Shown one piece after another: positions 26,210-34,114 of a stretch of 64,000 nucleotides of DNA (positions are counted from its first letter, which is position 1; each line of letters opens with the position of its first letter). The notes under the pieces are model-generated. The model saw only the letters and a program-made list of their open reading frames with translations. It was not told the DNA's origin and ran no database searches. Made by a program: the position numbers and the translations under genes. Source of the DNA: Paraburkholderia phosphatilytica (GTDB lineage Bacteria > Pseudomonadota > Gammaproteobacteria > Burkholderiales > Burkholderiaceae); contig NZ_QQOA01000017.1 in NCBI RefSeq assembly GCF_003443895.1, positions 62,001 to 126,000 on the forward strand, in the 5' to 3' direction.

Positions 26210-26839
26210 ATGCCCGCGCCGTTTGCTGCACCGCATCCATTCGTCTACCTCGCGTCCCAGAGTCCGCGCCGCCAGGAACTGCTGCGCCAGCTCGGCGTGC
26301 GTTACGAGCTGCTGCTGCCGCGGCCCGACGAGGACGCCGAAGCGCTCGAAGCGGAATTGCCCGGCGAACGCGCGCACCACTACGTGATGCGGGTGTGCGT
26401 CGCGAAGGCCGAAGCGGCGCGCGCGCGGCTCGTCGCGGGCGCCCACATGGTTGCGCCCGTGCTGGTTGCCGATACAACGGTGACGATCGACGATGCGATC
26501 CTCGGCAAACCGGCCGACCCCGCCGATGCGCTGGCGATGCTGACGCGGCTTGCCGGCCGCGAGCACGAGGTGCTCACCGCGATCGCCGTCGTCGATGCGG
26601 ACGGCACGCTGCTGCAGCCGGCGCTGTCGTCGTCGCGGGTCGTGTTCGCGGCGGTTTCGCAGGACGCGCTCGCCCGCTACGTGGCGAGCGGCGAGCCGCT
26701 CGGCAAGGCCGGTGCATATGGGATTCAGGGGCGCGCGGCGGAATTCGTCGAACGGATCGACGGGTCCTATTCGGGTATCATGGGTTTGCCGCTTTACGAA
26801 ACCGCGGCGCTCCTGCGTGCCGCGCGCATCGACTTCTAG
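26210..26839 (+). CDS. Maf-like nucleotide pyrophosphatase
   Basis: A 209-residue Maf/HAM1-superfamily protein. It contains LASQSPRRQELLRQLG (substrate loop), VLVADTTVTID (the general-base Asp), EPLGKAGAYGIQG and GSYSGIMGLPLYET. It probably hydrolyses dTTP/UTP or modified pyrimidine nucleotides (YhdE type), inferred from family. Ten bases precede the rng start, so the two are likely co-transcribed. Confidence 0.93.
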   Translation: MPAPFAAPHPFVYLASQSPRRQELLRQLGVRYELLLPRPDEDAEALEAELPGERAHHYVMRVCVAKAEAARARLVAGAHMVAPVLVADTTVTIDDAILGKPADPADALAMLTRLAGREHEVLTAIAVVDADGTLLQPALSSSRVVFAAVSQDALARYVASGEPLGKAGAYGIQGRAAEFVERIDGSYSGIMGLPLYETAALLRAARIDF

Positions 26840-26848
26840 AACAACATC

Positions 26849-28318
26849 ATGAACGAAGAAATCCTGATCAATGTTACGCCGCAGGAAACGCGCGTCGCGC
26901 TGGTCCAGCAGGGTGCCGTCCAGGAGCTTCATGTCGAACGGACGTTGTCGCGGGGGCGCGTCGGCAACGTGTATCTCGGCAAGGTGGTGCGCGTGCTGCC
27001 GGGCATGCAATCCGCGTTCATCGATATCGGCCTCGAGCGCGCCGCGTTCCTGCATGTAGCGGACATCTGGCACCCGCGCATCGCGGGCGAGGCGCAGCAG
27101 CCGGTGCATCACCAGCCGATCGAAAAGATCGTGTTCGAAGGTCAGGCGCTGATGGTGCAGGTCGTCAAGGATCCGATCGGCACCAAGGGCGCGCGGCTGT
27201 CTACGCAAGTCAGCATCGCCGGCCGCACGCTGGTGTATCTGCCGCAGGAACCGCACATCGGCATCTCGCAGAAGATCGAGAGCGAGGCCGAGCGCGAAGC
27301 GGTGCGCGCGCGGCTCACGTCGGTGCTGCCCGCCGACGAGAAAGGCGGCTACATCGTGCGCACCATCGCGGAAGATGCGACGAGCGAGGAACTCGCCGCC
27401 GACGTCGCGTACCTGCGCAAAACCTGGCAAACGATCATCGCGCAGGGCCAGCGGATGCCGCCGACGAGCCTGCTCTACCAGGACCTGAACCTTGCGCAGC
27501 GCGTGCTGCGCGATTTCGTCAACGACGAGACGACGCGCATTCAGGTCGACTCGCGCGAAACGTTCCAGATGCTGACGGACTTCGCCGCCGAGTTCACGCC
27601 GGCGGTGTCGTCCAAGCTGCACCACTACACCGGCGAGCGTCCGCTCTTCGACCTGTACAACATCGAGACGGAGATCCAGCGTGCGCTGTCGCGGCGTGTC
27701 GATCTGAAATCCGGCGGCTATCTCGTGATCGACCAGACCGAGGCAATGACGACGATCGACGTCAACACCGGCGGCTACGTGGGCGCGCGCAACTTCGACG
27801 ATACGATCTTCAAGACCAACCTCGAAGCCGCGCATACGATCGCGCGACAGTTGCGGCTACGCAATCTGGGCGGCGTGATCATCATCGACTTCATCGATAT
27901 GGAAAACATCGAGCATCGCGACCAGGTACTCGGCGAGCTGAAGAAGGCGTTGTCGAAAGACCGCACGCGCGTCACGGTGAACGGGTTCTCGCAGCTGGGT
28001 CTCGTCGAGATGACGCGCAAGCGTACCCGCGAATCGCTCGCGCACGTGCTGTGCGAGCCCTGCCCGGTTTGCCAGGGCAAAGGCCAGGTGAAAACGTCGC
28101 GCACGGTGTGCTACGACGTGCTGCGCGAAATTCTGCGCGAGTCGCGGCAGTTCAATCCGCGCGAATTCCGTGTGGTCGCCTCGCAGCAGGTGATCGATCT
28201 GTTCCTCGAAGAAGAGTCGCAGCATCTCGCGATGCTGATCGACTTCATCGGCAAGCCGGTTTCGCTGCAGGTGGAGTCGAACCTGAGTCAGGAGCAGTAC
28301 GATATTGTGCTGATGTAA
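26849..28318 (+). CDS. rng: Ribonuclease G
   Basis: A 489-residue endoribonuclease of the RNase E/G family. The S1 domain spans about 35-125. The catalytic metal-binding core contains IDQTEAMTTIDVNTGGYVG and GVIIIDFIDM, and the zinc-link CEPCPVCQGKGQ lies near residue 405. It matures 16S rRNA 5' ends and degrades some mRNAs. The final codons Tyr-Asp-Ile-Val-Leu-Met then TAA fall within a 19-bp sequence repeated at 60570-60588, so the end of this gene looks like an integration target. Confidence 0.97.
   Translation: MNEEILINVTPQETRVALVQQGAVQELHVERTLSRGRVGNVYLGKVVRVLPGMQSAFIDIGLERAAFLHVADIWHPRIAGEAQQPVHHQPIEKIVFEGQALMVQVVKDPIGTKGARLSTQVSIAGRTLVYLPQEPHIGISQKIESEAEREAVRARLTSVLPADEKGGYIVRTIAEDATSEELAADVAYLRKTWQTIIAQGQRMPPTSLLYQDLNLAQRVLRDFVNDETTRIQVDSRETFQMLTDFAAEFTPAVSSKLHHYTGERPLFDLYNIETEIQRALSRRVDLKSGGYLVIDQTEAMTTIDVNTGGYVGARNFDDTIFKTNLEAAHTIARQLRLRNLGGVIIIDFIDMENIEHRDQVLGELKKALSKDRTRVTVNGFSQLGLVEMTRKRTRESLAHVLCEPCPVCQGKGQVKTSRTVCYDVLREILRESRQFNPREFRVVASQQVIDLFLEEESQHLAMLIDFIGKPVSLQVESNLSQEQYDIVLM
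28297..28315 (+). other. Putative attL: 19-bp direct repeat in the rng 3' end
   Basis: GTACGATATTGTGCTGATG lies at the last six codons of rng. The same sequence with one T-to-C change occurs at 60570-60588 in direct orientation. Base composition drops sharply just after this copy, and the interval between the two copies is accessory in content. This fits integration at the 3' end of rng that leaves the gene functional. Confidence 0.6.
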
Positions 28319-28566
28319 CTTTGAATATCTTTAAATATCAAATACTTAACTAAATTTTTCACAAAATATTCGCGCTGGCTACCCATCCAGCTACCCGAAT
28401 GCACTGTCATTTAAAAGCGCTGCACGCGGGCGAGCTATAACTGTGCCAACCGGCGGATGCCGCTGTCATAACATCATCCGACTCCGCACCGCTGCGACGG
28501 TGTCTTGACGGACAACACGGACGCAAGGCGAGTTAGGCTGCTCAGGTATCTTCTTCGGGGATTGAG
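28319..28566. other. Intergenic, AT-rich junction after rng
   Basis: The first 50 bases after the rng stop are strongly AT-rich (TTTAAATATC and similar), unlike the upstream region, and then return to mixed composition. No gene, tRNA or clear terminator was seen. The ATG of the next gene at 28567 follows a GGGGATTGAG stretch. Confidence 0.5.
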
Positions 28567-29445
28567 ATGACTATAGAAAAAATTAAAGAGAAAAAATATA
28601 AGTTGCGAGCGACAACGTGCGCACTCCTTTTACTTGCCGAATTTATACTGTTGCATTTTTTCTACTCGGCAATATACGACTGGTCTGAAGTTCGGAACGT
28701 CGTCACCGAAGTCGAGTTTGGAGCAACGCTGATCTCTATCGTTCTAGCAGTTGTCGCTATCCTCTATACATTCTGGCAGGGTACGTCACAAACCGATTTT
28801 AACGCCACACTAATGGGTCAACTTGGTCGACTGGAGATGGTCGGCGAAAGTTTAGCCATTACAAATCGAAGTCTCCATGAAAACATGACAACTTCGAAGC
28901 AAATTTCAGAAGATCTGCTTACGCTCAAGTCCGACGTAAGCAGCGTAAGTTTAAAGCTCTCAAACTTCGACAGCCTGCAGTCTTTGTTTCGTGATAAATT
29001 GCCAGCAACCGCAAGTCTGGATGACAAAACGGATGAAGCAGGAAAGTCGGAAAGCGCTAATACGAAGGAGACGAGACTTCAAGATTTGAGCATTCTATTC
29101 CGATCCGAAGCGGCGAAATGCAGTATGATTTTTCTACTATCCATCGGAAAATCCGAAGGCATAAAATTCACCAAACATATTGAACACTTCGCCTCCCTGC
29201 TCACAAAGAAGCCCGAAGATTTCACCGGAAATGGTCGCCTTGTACTATCAGGGGCATTTACTATTGTGTACGGCGCACTTCGTGCAGCCGGAATTATGAT
29301 TGAAGGCACCGAAAAATTTTCATTCGATAACGCGGTATCATTCGAGGTAGCAGACGAGTGGAAGCCAGCTGTGCAAATCTACTTGAATGGCCTGAAGGAT
29401 AAAAGCGCGGAATTTCTACAGAAATTGAACTCTAGCAAAAACTAG
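28567..29445 (+). CDS. Unrecognised AT-rich membrane-anchored protein
   Basis: A 292-residue protein with two predicted membrane helices (about residues 16-36 and 50-70), then a long helical, Leu/Ser-rich region with coiled-coil character (about 75-145), a Lys/Glu/Asp-rich linker, and a C-terminal helical domain. Codon use (many AAA, ATT, TTT, TCA) is far from that of the core genes, which indicates horizontal origin. No catalytic motif or family was recognised. It sits alone directly after the proposed left attachment site, a usual place for cargo genes such as defence or membrane effectors, but function is unknown. Confidence 0.7.
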   Translation: MTIEKIKEKKYKLRATTCALLLLAEFILLHFFYSAIYDWSEVRNVVTEVEFGATLISIVLAVVAILYTFWQGTSQTDFNATLMGQLGRLEMVGESLAITNRSLHENMTTSKQISEDLLTLKSDVSSVSLKLSNFDSLQSLFRDKLPATASLDDKTDEAGKSESANTKETRLQDLSILFRSEAAKCSMIFLLSIGKSEGIKFTKHIEHFASLLTKKPEDFTGNGRLVLSGAFTIVYGALRAAGIMIEGTEKFSFDNAVSFEVADEWKPAVQIYLNGLKDKSAEFLQKLNSSKN

Positions 29446-29459
29446 GGGGCTTGATAATC

Positions 29460-29477
29460 GGCCTTGACAATAAGGCC
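29460..29477 (+). terminator. Hairpin after the AT-rich membrane protein gene
   Basis: GGCCTT-gacaat-AAGGCC begins 15 bp after the stop at 29445. The stem is perfect over 6 bp, but no T run follows, so it is only a possible terminator. Confidence 0.35.
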
Positions 29478-29599
29478 CGCGCAGGATCGTCAACCTACAA
29501 AGCTTACCGCGCCTCGCGCTGAAGCTCATGCGCCATCCATCTTGCGAAGAACAATCGATTGCATCAGCAGTAGCCCGCGGAGCATGTCGCTGTGTGCCT

Positions 29600-29818
29600 T
29601 CATCCGCCGCATGCGATGATCACTGCCAAGCCGTCGCGTTGAGCCTGCAGCCGCATCAGCGCCTTCGTGAGTGCTTCGAGGCCGACCAGCTCGCGATCGC
29701 ATGACCCGAGGCGCTGAAGCAGCAACACGTACTCACGTCGGACTGAGATCACTTCACTGAGCGCCGCGACGGCCCGTTCGACTTCGTGGAGCCGCTGTCG
29801 GAGATCGTCCATTGTCAT
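29600..29818 (-). CDS. Small hypothetical coiled-coil protein
   Basis: A 72-residue protein beginning MTMDDLRQRLHEVERAVAAL, with a mostly helical heptad-like pattern rich in Leu, Arg and Glu. Its ATG overlaps the stop of the upstream 75-residue gene (ATGA), which supports both as real and co-translated. The second ATG (29812) is also possible. No family was recognised; small genes of this kind are common in prophage early regions. Confidence 0.55.
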   Translation of the reverse strand: MTMDDLRQRLHEVERAVAALSEVISVRREYVLLLQRLGSCDRELVGLEALTKALMRLQAQRDGLAVIIACGG

Positions 29819-30042
29819 TGTCCGCGTCGTGGCGCCTGCATCGGCTTCGTCGTGTCGATACCGGCCATCTGAAGGGCGGCGTCGATCTTCCGTAGTTCGA
29901 CTTCGAAATCGAGCGGCCACTCGTCTTCCTCGCACTGCACCCGCAGACCGTTGTGAGTCGTGAGCACGTAGCGCGCAAGGTAAAGCGCGTCGACAAGCTT
30001 CGACTCGCGCTGGGCATTGATGATGAACTCTGCAGGCTTCAT
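29815..30042 (-). CDS. Small hypothetical phage-type protein
   Basis: A 75-residue acidic protein starting MKPAEFIINAQRESKLVDAL. GGAGG lies 4 bases before the ATG, which decides the start. The same frame is open upstream to about 30290 and reads as a Cys/Trp-containing sequence, but no ATG, GTG or TTG exists there. The upstream part may be the tail of another gene that lost its start, or may fuse with this one. Function unknown. Confidence 0.6.
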   Translation of the reverse strand: MKPAEFIINAQRESKLVDALYLARYVLTTHNGLRVQCEEDEWPLDFEVELRKIDAALQMAGIDTTKPMQAPRRGQ

Positions 30043-30268
30043 GGTGCCTCCGTCTGTCAGCCACGCCAGCTCGTGCGCGGTTCGCGCCGACTCATCATCG
30101 GCGCCGATCGGACGTACCCAGAACGCACGGCCGCGCTCAGGAATCGCCTGAACGCTGGGACGCCCGGGATCCCGCTCACACGCGGTGCGCGGACCACCCC
30201 ACGCCAGACCGCCGTAGTGCTCGCAGTCGCGGCAGTGATGATCGGTACCCGCAGAGGACTGGATGGAG

Positions 30269-30310
30269 ATAGGGCTAAATACTGTATGAATGTACAGTAT
30301 TTAGCCCTAT
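30269..30310. promoter_or_regulatory. 18-bp-arm palindrome with embedded LexA-like box
   Basis: ATAGGGCTAAATACTGTA, then the loop tgaatg, then TACAGTATTTAGCCCTAT forms a perfect inverted repeat. Its centre, TACTGTATGAATGTACAGTA, fits the proteobacterial LexA pattern CTGT-N8-ACAG with extended TA flanks. It lies upstream of two small minus-strand genes and downstream of a third. Either a strong SOS operator or a long-stem structure is possible; binding by a phage repressor instead of LexA cannot be excluded. Confidence 0.55.
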
Positions 30311-30341
30311 GCGGGAAGAGGGGGGAAGGGCGGCAGCCGTG

Positions 30342-30366
30342 CAAACGAAAACCCGCCGGAGCAGGT
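30342..30366 (-). terminator. Intrinsic terminator after the 80-residue gene
   Basis: On the minus strand ACCTGC-TCCG-GCGGGT (30351-30366) forms a 6-bp stem including one G.T pair, followed by TTTCGTTTG. It begins a few bases after the stop at 30373 of the gene on the same strand. Confidence 0.5.
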
Positions 30367-30372
30367 TTGGCA

Positions 30373-30615
30373 CTACTGGTCCAGACCGCTCGCCAGCGTC
30401 GGGCGATCTTTCGCGAACTCACGCCACTGCGGGTATCGCCTGAAGAACCGCTCGTCGACGAAGGCTGCATACGGGGTCACGGATGGATCTCTGTCCGATC
30501 CCCGATCGGCGATCACCGGATGCGCGTCGATGTGCTTCGCCGCCGACCACATCGAAATGTCAGTGACGAAGTCGATCGCCCGCAGCGCGGGGACATAAAA
30601 CCATGTGACGGGCAT
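30373..30615 (-). CDS. Small hypothetical protein
   Basis: An 80-residue protein starting MPVTWFYVPALRAIDFVTDI and ending LASGLDQ. The start at 30615 is chosen because GGAGG lies 8 bases upstream; an open extension of 24 residues lacks such a site. It is rich in aromatic and charged residues with a soluble composition. No family recognised. An intrinsic terminator follows directly. Confidence 0.5.
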   Translation of the reverse strand: MPVTWFYVPALRAIDFVTDISMWSAAKHIDAHPVIADRGSDRDPSVTPYAAFVDERFFRRYPQWREFAKDRPTLASGLDQ

Positions 30616-30783
30616 CGCTTGGTCCTCCGGCGTCTTCCGTCGCCAAAGCGGTTGGCGTTCGATGTGCCGGCCAACGTACGATGTCATCGCCGAATTGAAA
30701 AGCTACGCGGGGCGGAGCAGCGGGAGCGCGACAACGAATGGATTCGAGGCCGCTTAAGTGCGCAGCGGCTATCGGCGCGCCGG

Positions 30784-31035
30784 CTAAAATTCGTAACCCG
30801 AACATGAAACGTGCCACGATGCACCGTCGGTTACGTCTACATACAGGATTCGCCCTTTTGGAAGGTCAACTTCGCAAGTGCCTTTTGGCCCACGCAGAAT
30901 TAAAGGGTTGGAATCGCCGTCAAATCGATACAGCTTTGCGGGAGCAGTACCGTTTGTGACCGTATAGTTGAGGATAGCCTTCACCGCGTTTAGAGGGACC
31001 GTCACCCCCAAATTCAACATCGTCTTCTGGATCAT
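30784..31035 (-). CDS. Small hypothetical beta-rich protein
   Basis: An 83-residue protein beginning MIQKTMLNLGVTVPLNAVKA, with alternating hydrophobic residues suggesting a small beta domain (LYRFDGDSNPLILRG, GRILYVDVTD). It lies 12 bp after the 150-residue DUF6941-like gene on the same strand and is probably the last gene of that unit. No homologue recognised. Confidence 0.5.
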   Translation of the reverse strand: MIQKTMLNLGVTVPLNAVKAILNYTVTNGTAPAKLYRFDGDSNPLILRGPKGTCEVDLPKGRILYVDVTDGASWHVSCSGYEF

Positions 31036-31047
31036 GTTCTGCAGACC

Positions 31048-31500
31048 TTAGCGTGAACCTTCCTGCTGCGCCGACGCGGCGAAGTTGACCCGGAGGCGAC
31101 CCGCTGGCAATTTCTCGCCATCCGCAGTCACAAAAACTTTTAACGTGAAAGCCTCGTCCACCACAAAAGGACTGATGGCCATTTGCAAAATGATCGCCAT
31201 CCTCGTTATCGGGTCTTCGGGATCTGAGGAGGATCGAAGGTGATTCTGTATCTGTTCGACAGCATCAGCTGGCATTATTTGCTCAGCAAAGAGTCGGTCC
31301 TTGGACGCGATCGTCATACTGAGAGTTTTGAAGGGGTTATCGCTGCCAGTCACTACTGTCACGACCACGCACAATTTTGGCAGCACCGTGGGGTTCTGTG
31401 GCACAAGGAGTTCCCCATGATAGAGCCCCATCAGGGAAGACTTCCCTCCTACTTCCATACGAATGTCATCGCAAAACAGGGTGTGCGCATACCTGGTCAT
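31048..31500 (-). CDS. DUF6941-like protein coupled to the XRE regulator
   Basis: A 150-residue protein starting MTRYAHTLFCDDIRMEVGGK, followed by SSLMGLYHGELLVPQNPTVLPKL. The CDDIR-E-GGK-SLMG pattern and a predicted beta-sandwich pattern recall DUF6941 proteins of unknown function; this assignment is from memory of the motif. Its ATG overlaps the stop of the upstream XRE gene (ATGA, 31497-31500), so the two are translated together. Intrinsic role unknown. Confidence 0.65.
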   Translation of the reverse strand: MTRYAHTLFCDDIRMEVGGKSSLMGLYHGELLVPQNPTVLPKLCVVVTVVTGSDNPFKTLSMTIASKDRLFAEQIMPADAVEQIQNHLRSSSDPEDPITRMAIILQMAISPFVVDEAFTLKVFVTADGEKLPAGRLRVNFAASAQQEGSR

Positions 31501-32000
31501 ATTGATTCCGCGATCGGTGGTTCTGCGACTAACTCTTGGACTAACGGCTTTAGCAGATCCAGCGGCACCTCCAATGCTTCCGCCAGCCGCACTGCCGTAG
31601 CGAACTGAATCGAGAGTTTGCCTCCCTCGATTTTTGCGAGATGTGGCTGCGTGAGCCCACTCAGTTCGGCTAGGCGCTGTTGAGACAACCCTCGTTCGAG
31701 GCGCAGTCGCGCAACGCAATTGCGCACGTCGTTTCCAAGCTCGGGGGCGAGGCGGCGTCGGGCTGCATGCATGCGGTCTCGCATGGCCGGATCCGCACCT
31801 TCAACTTGCGCCAGTGAGGCTCCATAAGGAAGTTTGCCCGTTCTGGGAGAACGTCTGACCGCTGGAGTAAGCGTTGCGACGCTAAGCCACGTTGCGCCGC
31901 CCGATATCGCCAGCGGCTCACCTTGTCGCGGATACCCGCGGGACTCCAATGGCGTCGTACTCGCCGACGGCTCTGACACTAATAGGATGATTTCGCTCAT
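31497..32000 (-). CDS. XRE-family HTH protein, probable antitoxin
   Basis: A 167-residue frame whose C-terminal half (about 85-155) is a clear Cro/CI helix-turn-helix: LRLERGLSQQRLAELSGLTQ followed by PHLAKIEGGKLS. The first 75 residues have low similarity to anything and overlap the upstream RelE-like gene by 83 bases, so the true start may be an internal Met near residue 70 (MRDRMHAARRRLAPELG). Placement behind a RelE-like gene suggests the antitoxin of a HigBA-type pair. The stop overlaps the DUF6941-like start. Confidence 0.7.
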   Translation of the reverse strand: MSEIILLVSEPSASTTPLESRGYPRQGEPLAISGGATWLSVATLTPAVRRSPRTGKLPYGASLAQVEGADPAMRDRMHAARRRLAPELGNDVRNCVARLRLERGLSQQRLAELSGLTQPHLAKIEGGKLSIQFATAVRLAEALEVPLDLLKPLVQELVAEPPIAESI

Positions 32001-32370
32001 AGTCGTAATACCTAGCTAAATCGGGTTCACTCTCGTCATGAGGCACCTTTTCGACCACCGCTAACGTATAGATGTCGTCATACTCGTTGTCGTACGCGTA
32101 CAGAATCCGATACTTGGCCAACGCAGGCATTGGACGAATACGACCGATGTTGTACCCGTCTGCAAGCAGACACTCGATCAGCTTGCTGTTGAACGTCGGC
32201 GCCGGATAGGTGCGTTCAGCCCTATGCTTTACGAGTTGCCAGAGCGCATCTTCGCAGCCACCCAACTGTTCCATGAACGCTCTCAGCAAATCGGCGTCGA
32301 CCAGTCCATTGACAGTAGCTATCCGGTTCAGGTCATCCTCAATCGAGTCGCCCGGGTAAAGGTTCGGCAC
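31918..32370 (-). CDS. Possible RelE/HigB-like toxin
   Basis: A 150-residue protein starting with GTG at 32370. The C-terminal section, with KYRILYAYDNEYDDIYTLAV followed by YYDYERNHPISVR, resembles RelE-fold toxins that carry a Tyr-Asp-Tyr-Glu-x-x-His-Pro tail. The N-terminal 75 residues are helical with an acidic start and would be an extension compared with a typical 90-110-residue toxin. A later ATG (MEQLGG) could be the start. Pairing with the downstream XRE gene supports a toxin role, which is inferred. Confidence 0.45.
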   Translation of the reverse strand: MPNLYPGDSIEDDLNRIATVNGLVDADLLRAFMEQLGGCEDALWQLVKHRAERTYPAPTFNSKLIECLLADGYNIGRIRPMPALAKYRILYAYDNEYDDIYTLAVVEKVPHDESEPDLARYYDYERNHPISVRAVGEYDAIGVPRVSATR

Positions 32371-32628
32371 TATATCACGCAGTATATAAGTTTGGTTGTC
32401 GGCAGTTCAACCCTGAACTTGAATCGGCCTTGCAGAAAGGCGCGGCGGCCAAGGGCGCCACGCTCTGCAGCGGTTTTCGGATTATGCCCCTTTCAACCTG
32501 CGAATATTGCCTCCGAAACTTGCGCTGAGCGCAACTAAAGTCGTTGCGCCTCGATCTGCCCCGACGTTTCCGATGGCAGTGCTCCAGCAGAACGCGCAGA
32601 ACCTCGCGGTCGCTGATCTTCGCGAGTG

Positions 32629-33831
32629 TCATGGCATCGACTGCGCGCCAAATGCGCCACGCCAATGCTTGTGGGCCTCTAGCACGGCGAATTTCACCTG
32701 ACTCGCCTTGCTGTTGCCGTAATTGCCGCGAGTGGAAAAGAGTGGATCCCGGAAGCAGGCAAACGGGTCGAAAGCCGAAAAATGCACGTCCAGTACAGCA
32801 GCGACGGTCGCGGGTGCAGCGCTGGCCTCCGCGGCTCCGGATGGTTCCGGGCCGGGCGGGAGCGTGAGATCACGCAGGAGACGCCGCAGGCACTGATGCT
32901 TGCCGGCAGCGAAGTCCGCGCCAGACGACAGCGATTCGGCGGATAGCACGCTGCATTGGCGCATAAGCGGCCTATGGGTGCTGGTCAGTTCGACGGCCGA
33001 GGCGACGACGATCCTTTGCCACGCGGCGCGCTGCTCGTCGGAGAATTCCTCGGGCGGCTCGCCGAGCGGCGGCATGGAAATCGGTGTGGCCGGGTTTCGC
33101 GCCGCGCCCTTTGACTCCTGGGCCGGTAACCGCGAGAGCTTTCTCGCTTGTTCCGCAGACCAAGCCGCCCAAGCTTCTTTCAGCCATGCCAAGGAGCTCC
33201 GCATCTCGGCAGCAAGGCGTTTCGGCCCATTGCCGGCGCGCGGCGCCGCGGCTCTCTCGACTTGCTCAACTCGCTCGATCGCGCGAGCGAATTCGCCGAA
33301 TTGTTCGATCAGCGGCTTCGGCCCGGCGTCCGTCTCTGGCTCGACCGGCAGGGCAACGAGGCGCCGAACTGTCAGATCGATCAAGATCTGCGTCAACGTG
33401 CTATGTCTGATTGCGCCAAAATCGGCACCAGCAACCATCATTTCCGCCTGCAGACAGGCCGCCTGGCCGAGCAGAGGCGCGTGTGCTTCGCTAAGTGGCA
33501 CCGGGGCTGCCGCCGCGATCTCAAGCCATGCCGCGCGCTGCGCGACATCGAACTCAGGCGGCGGCTCGCCGACGCCGACAAGCGCGCGGGCAATCTTCTG
33601 CCTGGATTTCGACGCCGCCGCGACCTTTGTGGCCGGGTTTTGTCGTTCGGACCGCAGTTTCGATTGGACGCGCTTCGATGCCGGCGTGACGGCCGCCGCC
33701 GTCTTTGGGGCGACGGACGGCAAGCCAAGCGCGGCGCGCCTTTCCTCCTGCAGGCGCTGCGCGTAGCGCTTCGGATCCTTTCTGTCGGCGCCACTGAGCC
33801 GCATCTGCGCCGCCGTCTTCTTCTGTGTCAT
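32629..33831 (-). CDS. Protein with two P27-like terminase small subunit modules
   Basis: A 400-residue protein with a basic N-terminus (residues 1-80, Lys/Arg/Ala-rich) and two related modules at about 88-154 and 257-323. Each opens with GEPPPEF or GEPPEEF followed by Q-RAAW--I, then a Leu-rich helical segment, SGADFAA or AGADFGA, and a closing L--DLT. The pattern resembles the DNA-binding small terminase subunit (phage P27 type). Internal duplication to 400 residues is unusual for that family. ATG at 33831 follows GAGGCCAAA. An S49 protease gene lies upstream, but no large terminase or portal gene is present. Confidence 0.55.
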   Translation of the reverse strand: MTQKKTAAQMRLSGADRKDPKRYAQRLQEERRAALGLPSVAPKTAAAVTPASKRVQSKLRSERQNPATKVAAASKSRQKIARALVGVGEPPPEFDVAQRAAWLEIAAAAPVPLSEAHAPLLGQAACLQAEMMVAGADFGAIRHSTLTQILIDLTVRRLVALPVEPETDAGPKPLIEQFGEFARAIERVEQVERAAAPRAGNGPKRLAAEMRSSLAWLKEAWAAWSAEQARKLSRLPAQESKGAARNPATPISMPPLGEPPEEFSDEQRAAWQRIVVASAVELTSTHRPLMRQCSVLSAESLSSGADFAAGKHQCLRRLLRDLTLPPGPEPSGAAEASAAPATVAAVLDVHFSAFDPFACFRDPLFSTRGNYGNSKASQVKFAVLEAHKHWRGAFGAQSMP

Positions 33832-34114
33832 TTTGGCCTCGAAACACTGCGGAAGGATTGTTAAAAATCAGATATTTAACCCTCTGTTGTCTTACCAATT
33901 GATGCGGGTTGTTAACTTTAAAAACCATTTGCCACTGCGGAAGCGAAAAAAGTGGTGCGAACACGGTCTTGCGGCGGTGCGTCGTAGGGATTGAGACCGC
34001 CCTCCCCCTACCGGATTGCCGCGCCAGACCGCAAAAGACAGGCCGCCGCGCCGTCGCCGGGACCGTGCATGCGGTCCGCACGCGAGCGCGACCGGCGACC
34101 GCATGGCGAGCCCG
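33832..34114. other. 283-bp intergenic, AT-rich on the left side
   Basis: Between the protease stop and the terminase-like start. The part near 33850-33930 is AT-rich (TTAAAAATCAGATATTTAA and a GTTAAC palindrome) and could hold a promoter for the terminase-like gene. No credible coding frame was seen. Confidence 0.4.

Larger units (their letters stand above)
30043..30372. other. 330-bp stretch with palindrome and open frame lacking a start
   Basis: The stretch holds a terminator-like hairpin near 30342-30366 and an 18-bp-arm palindrome at 30269-30310, described separately. On the minus strand, from about 30290 down to 30045, the frame that continues into the 75-residue gene reads CRDCEHYGG, later RAFWVRPIGADDE. 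This resembles small Cys-containing phage proteins but has no conventional start codon. Confidence 0.45.

Noticed and set aside
32375..32665. 96-codon minus-strand frame between the terminase-like and RelE-like genes
   Set aside because: Overlaps the end of the terminase-like gene, has no ribosome site or domain, and shows an irregular basic composition.
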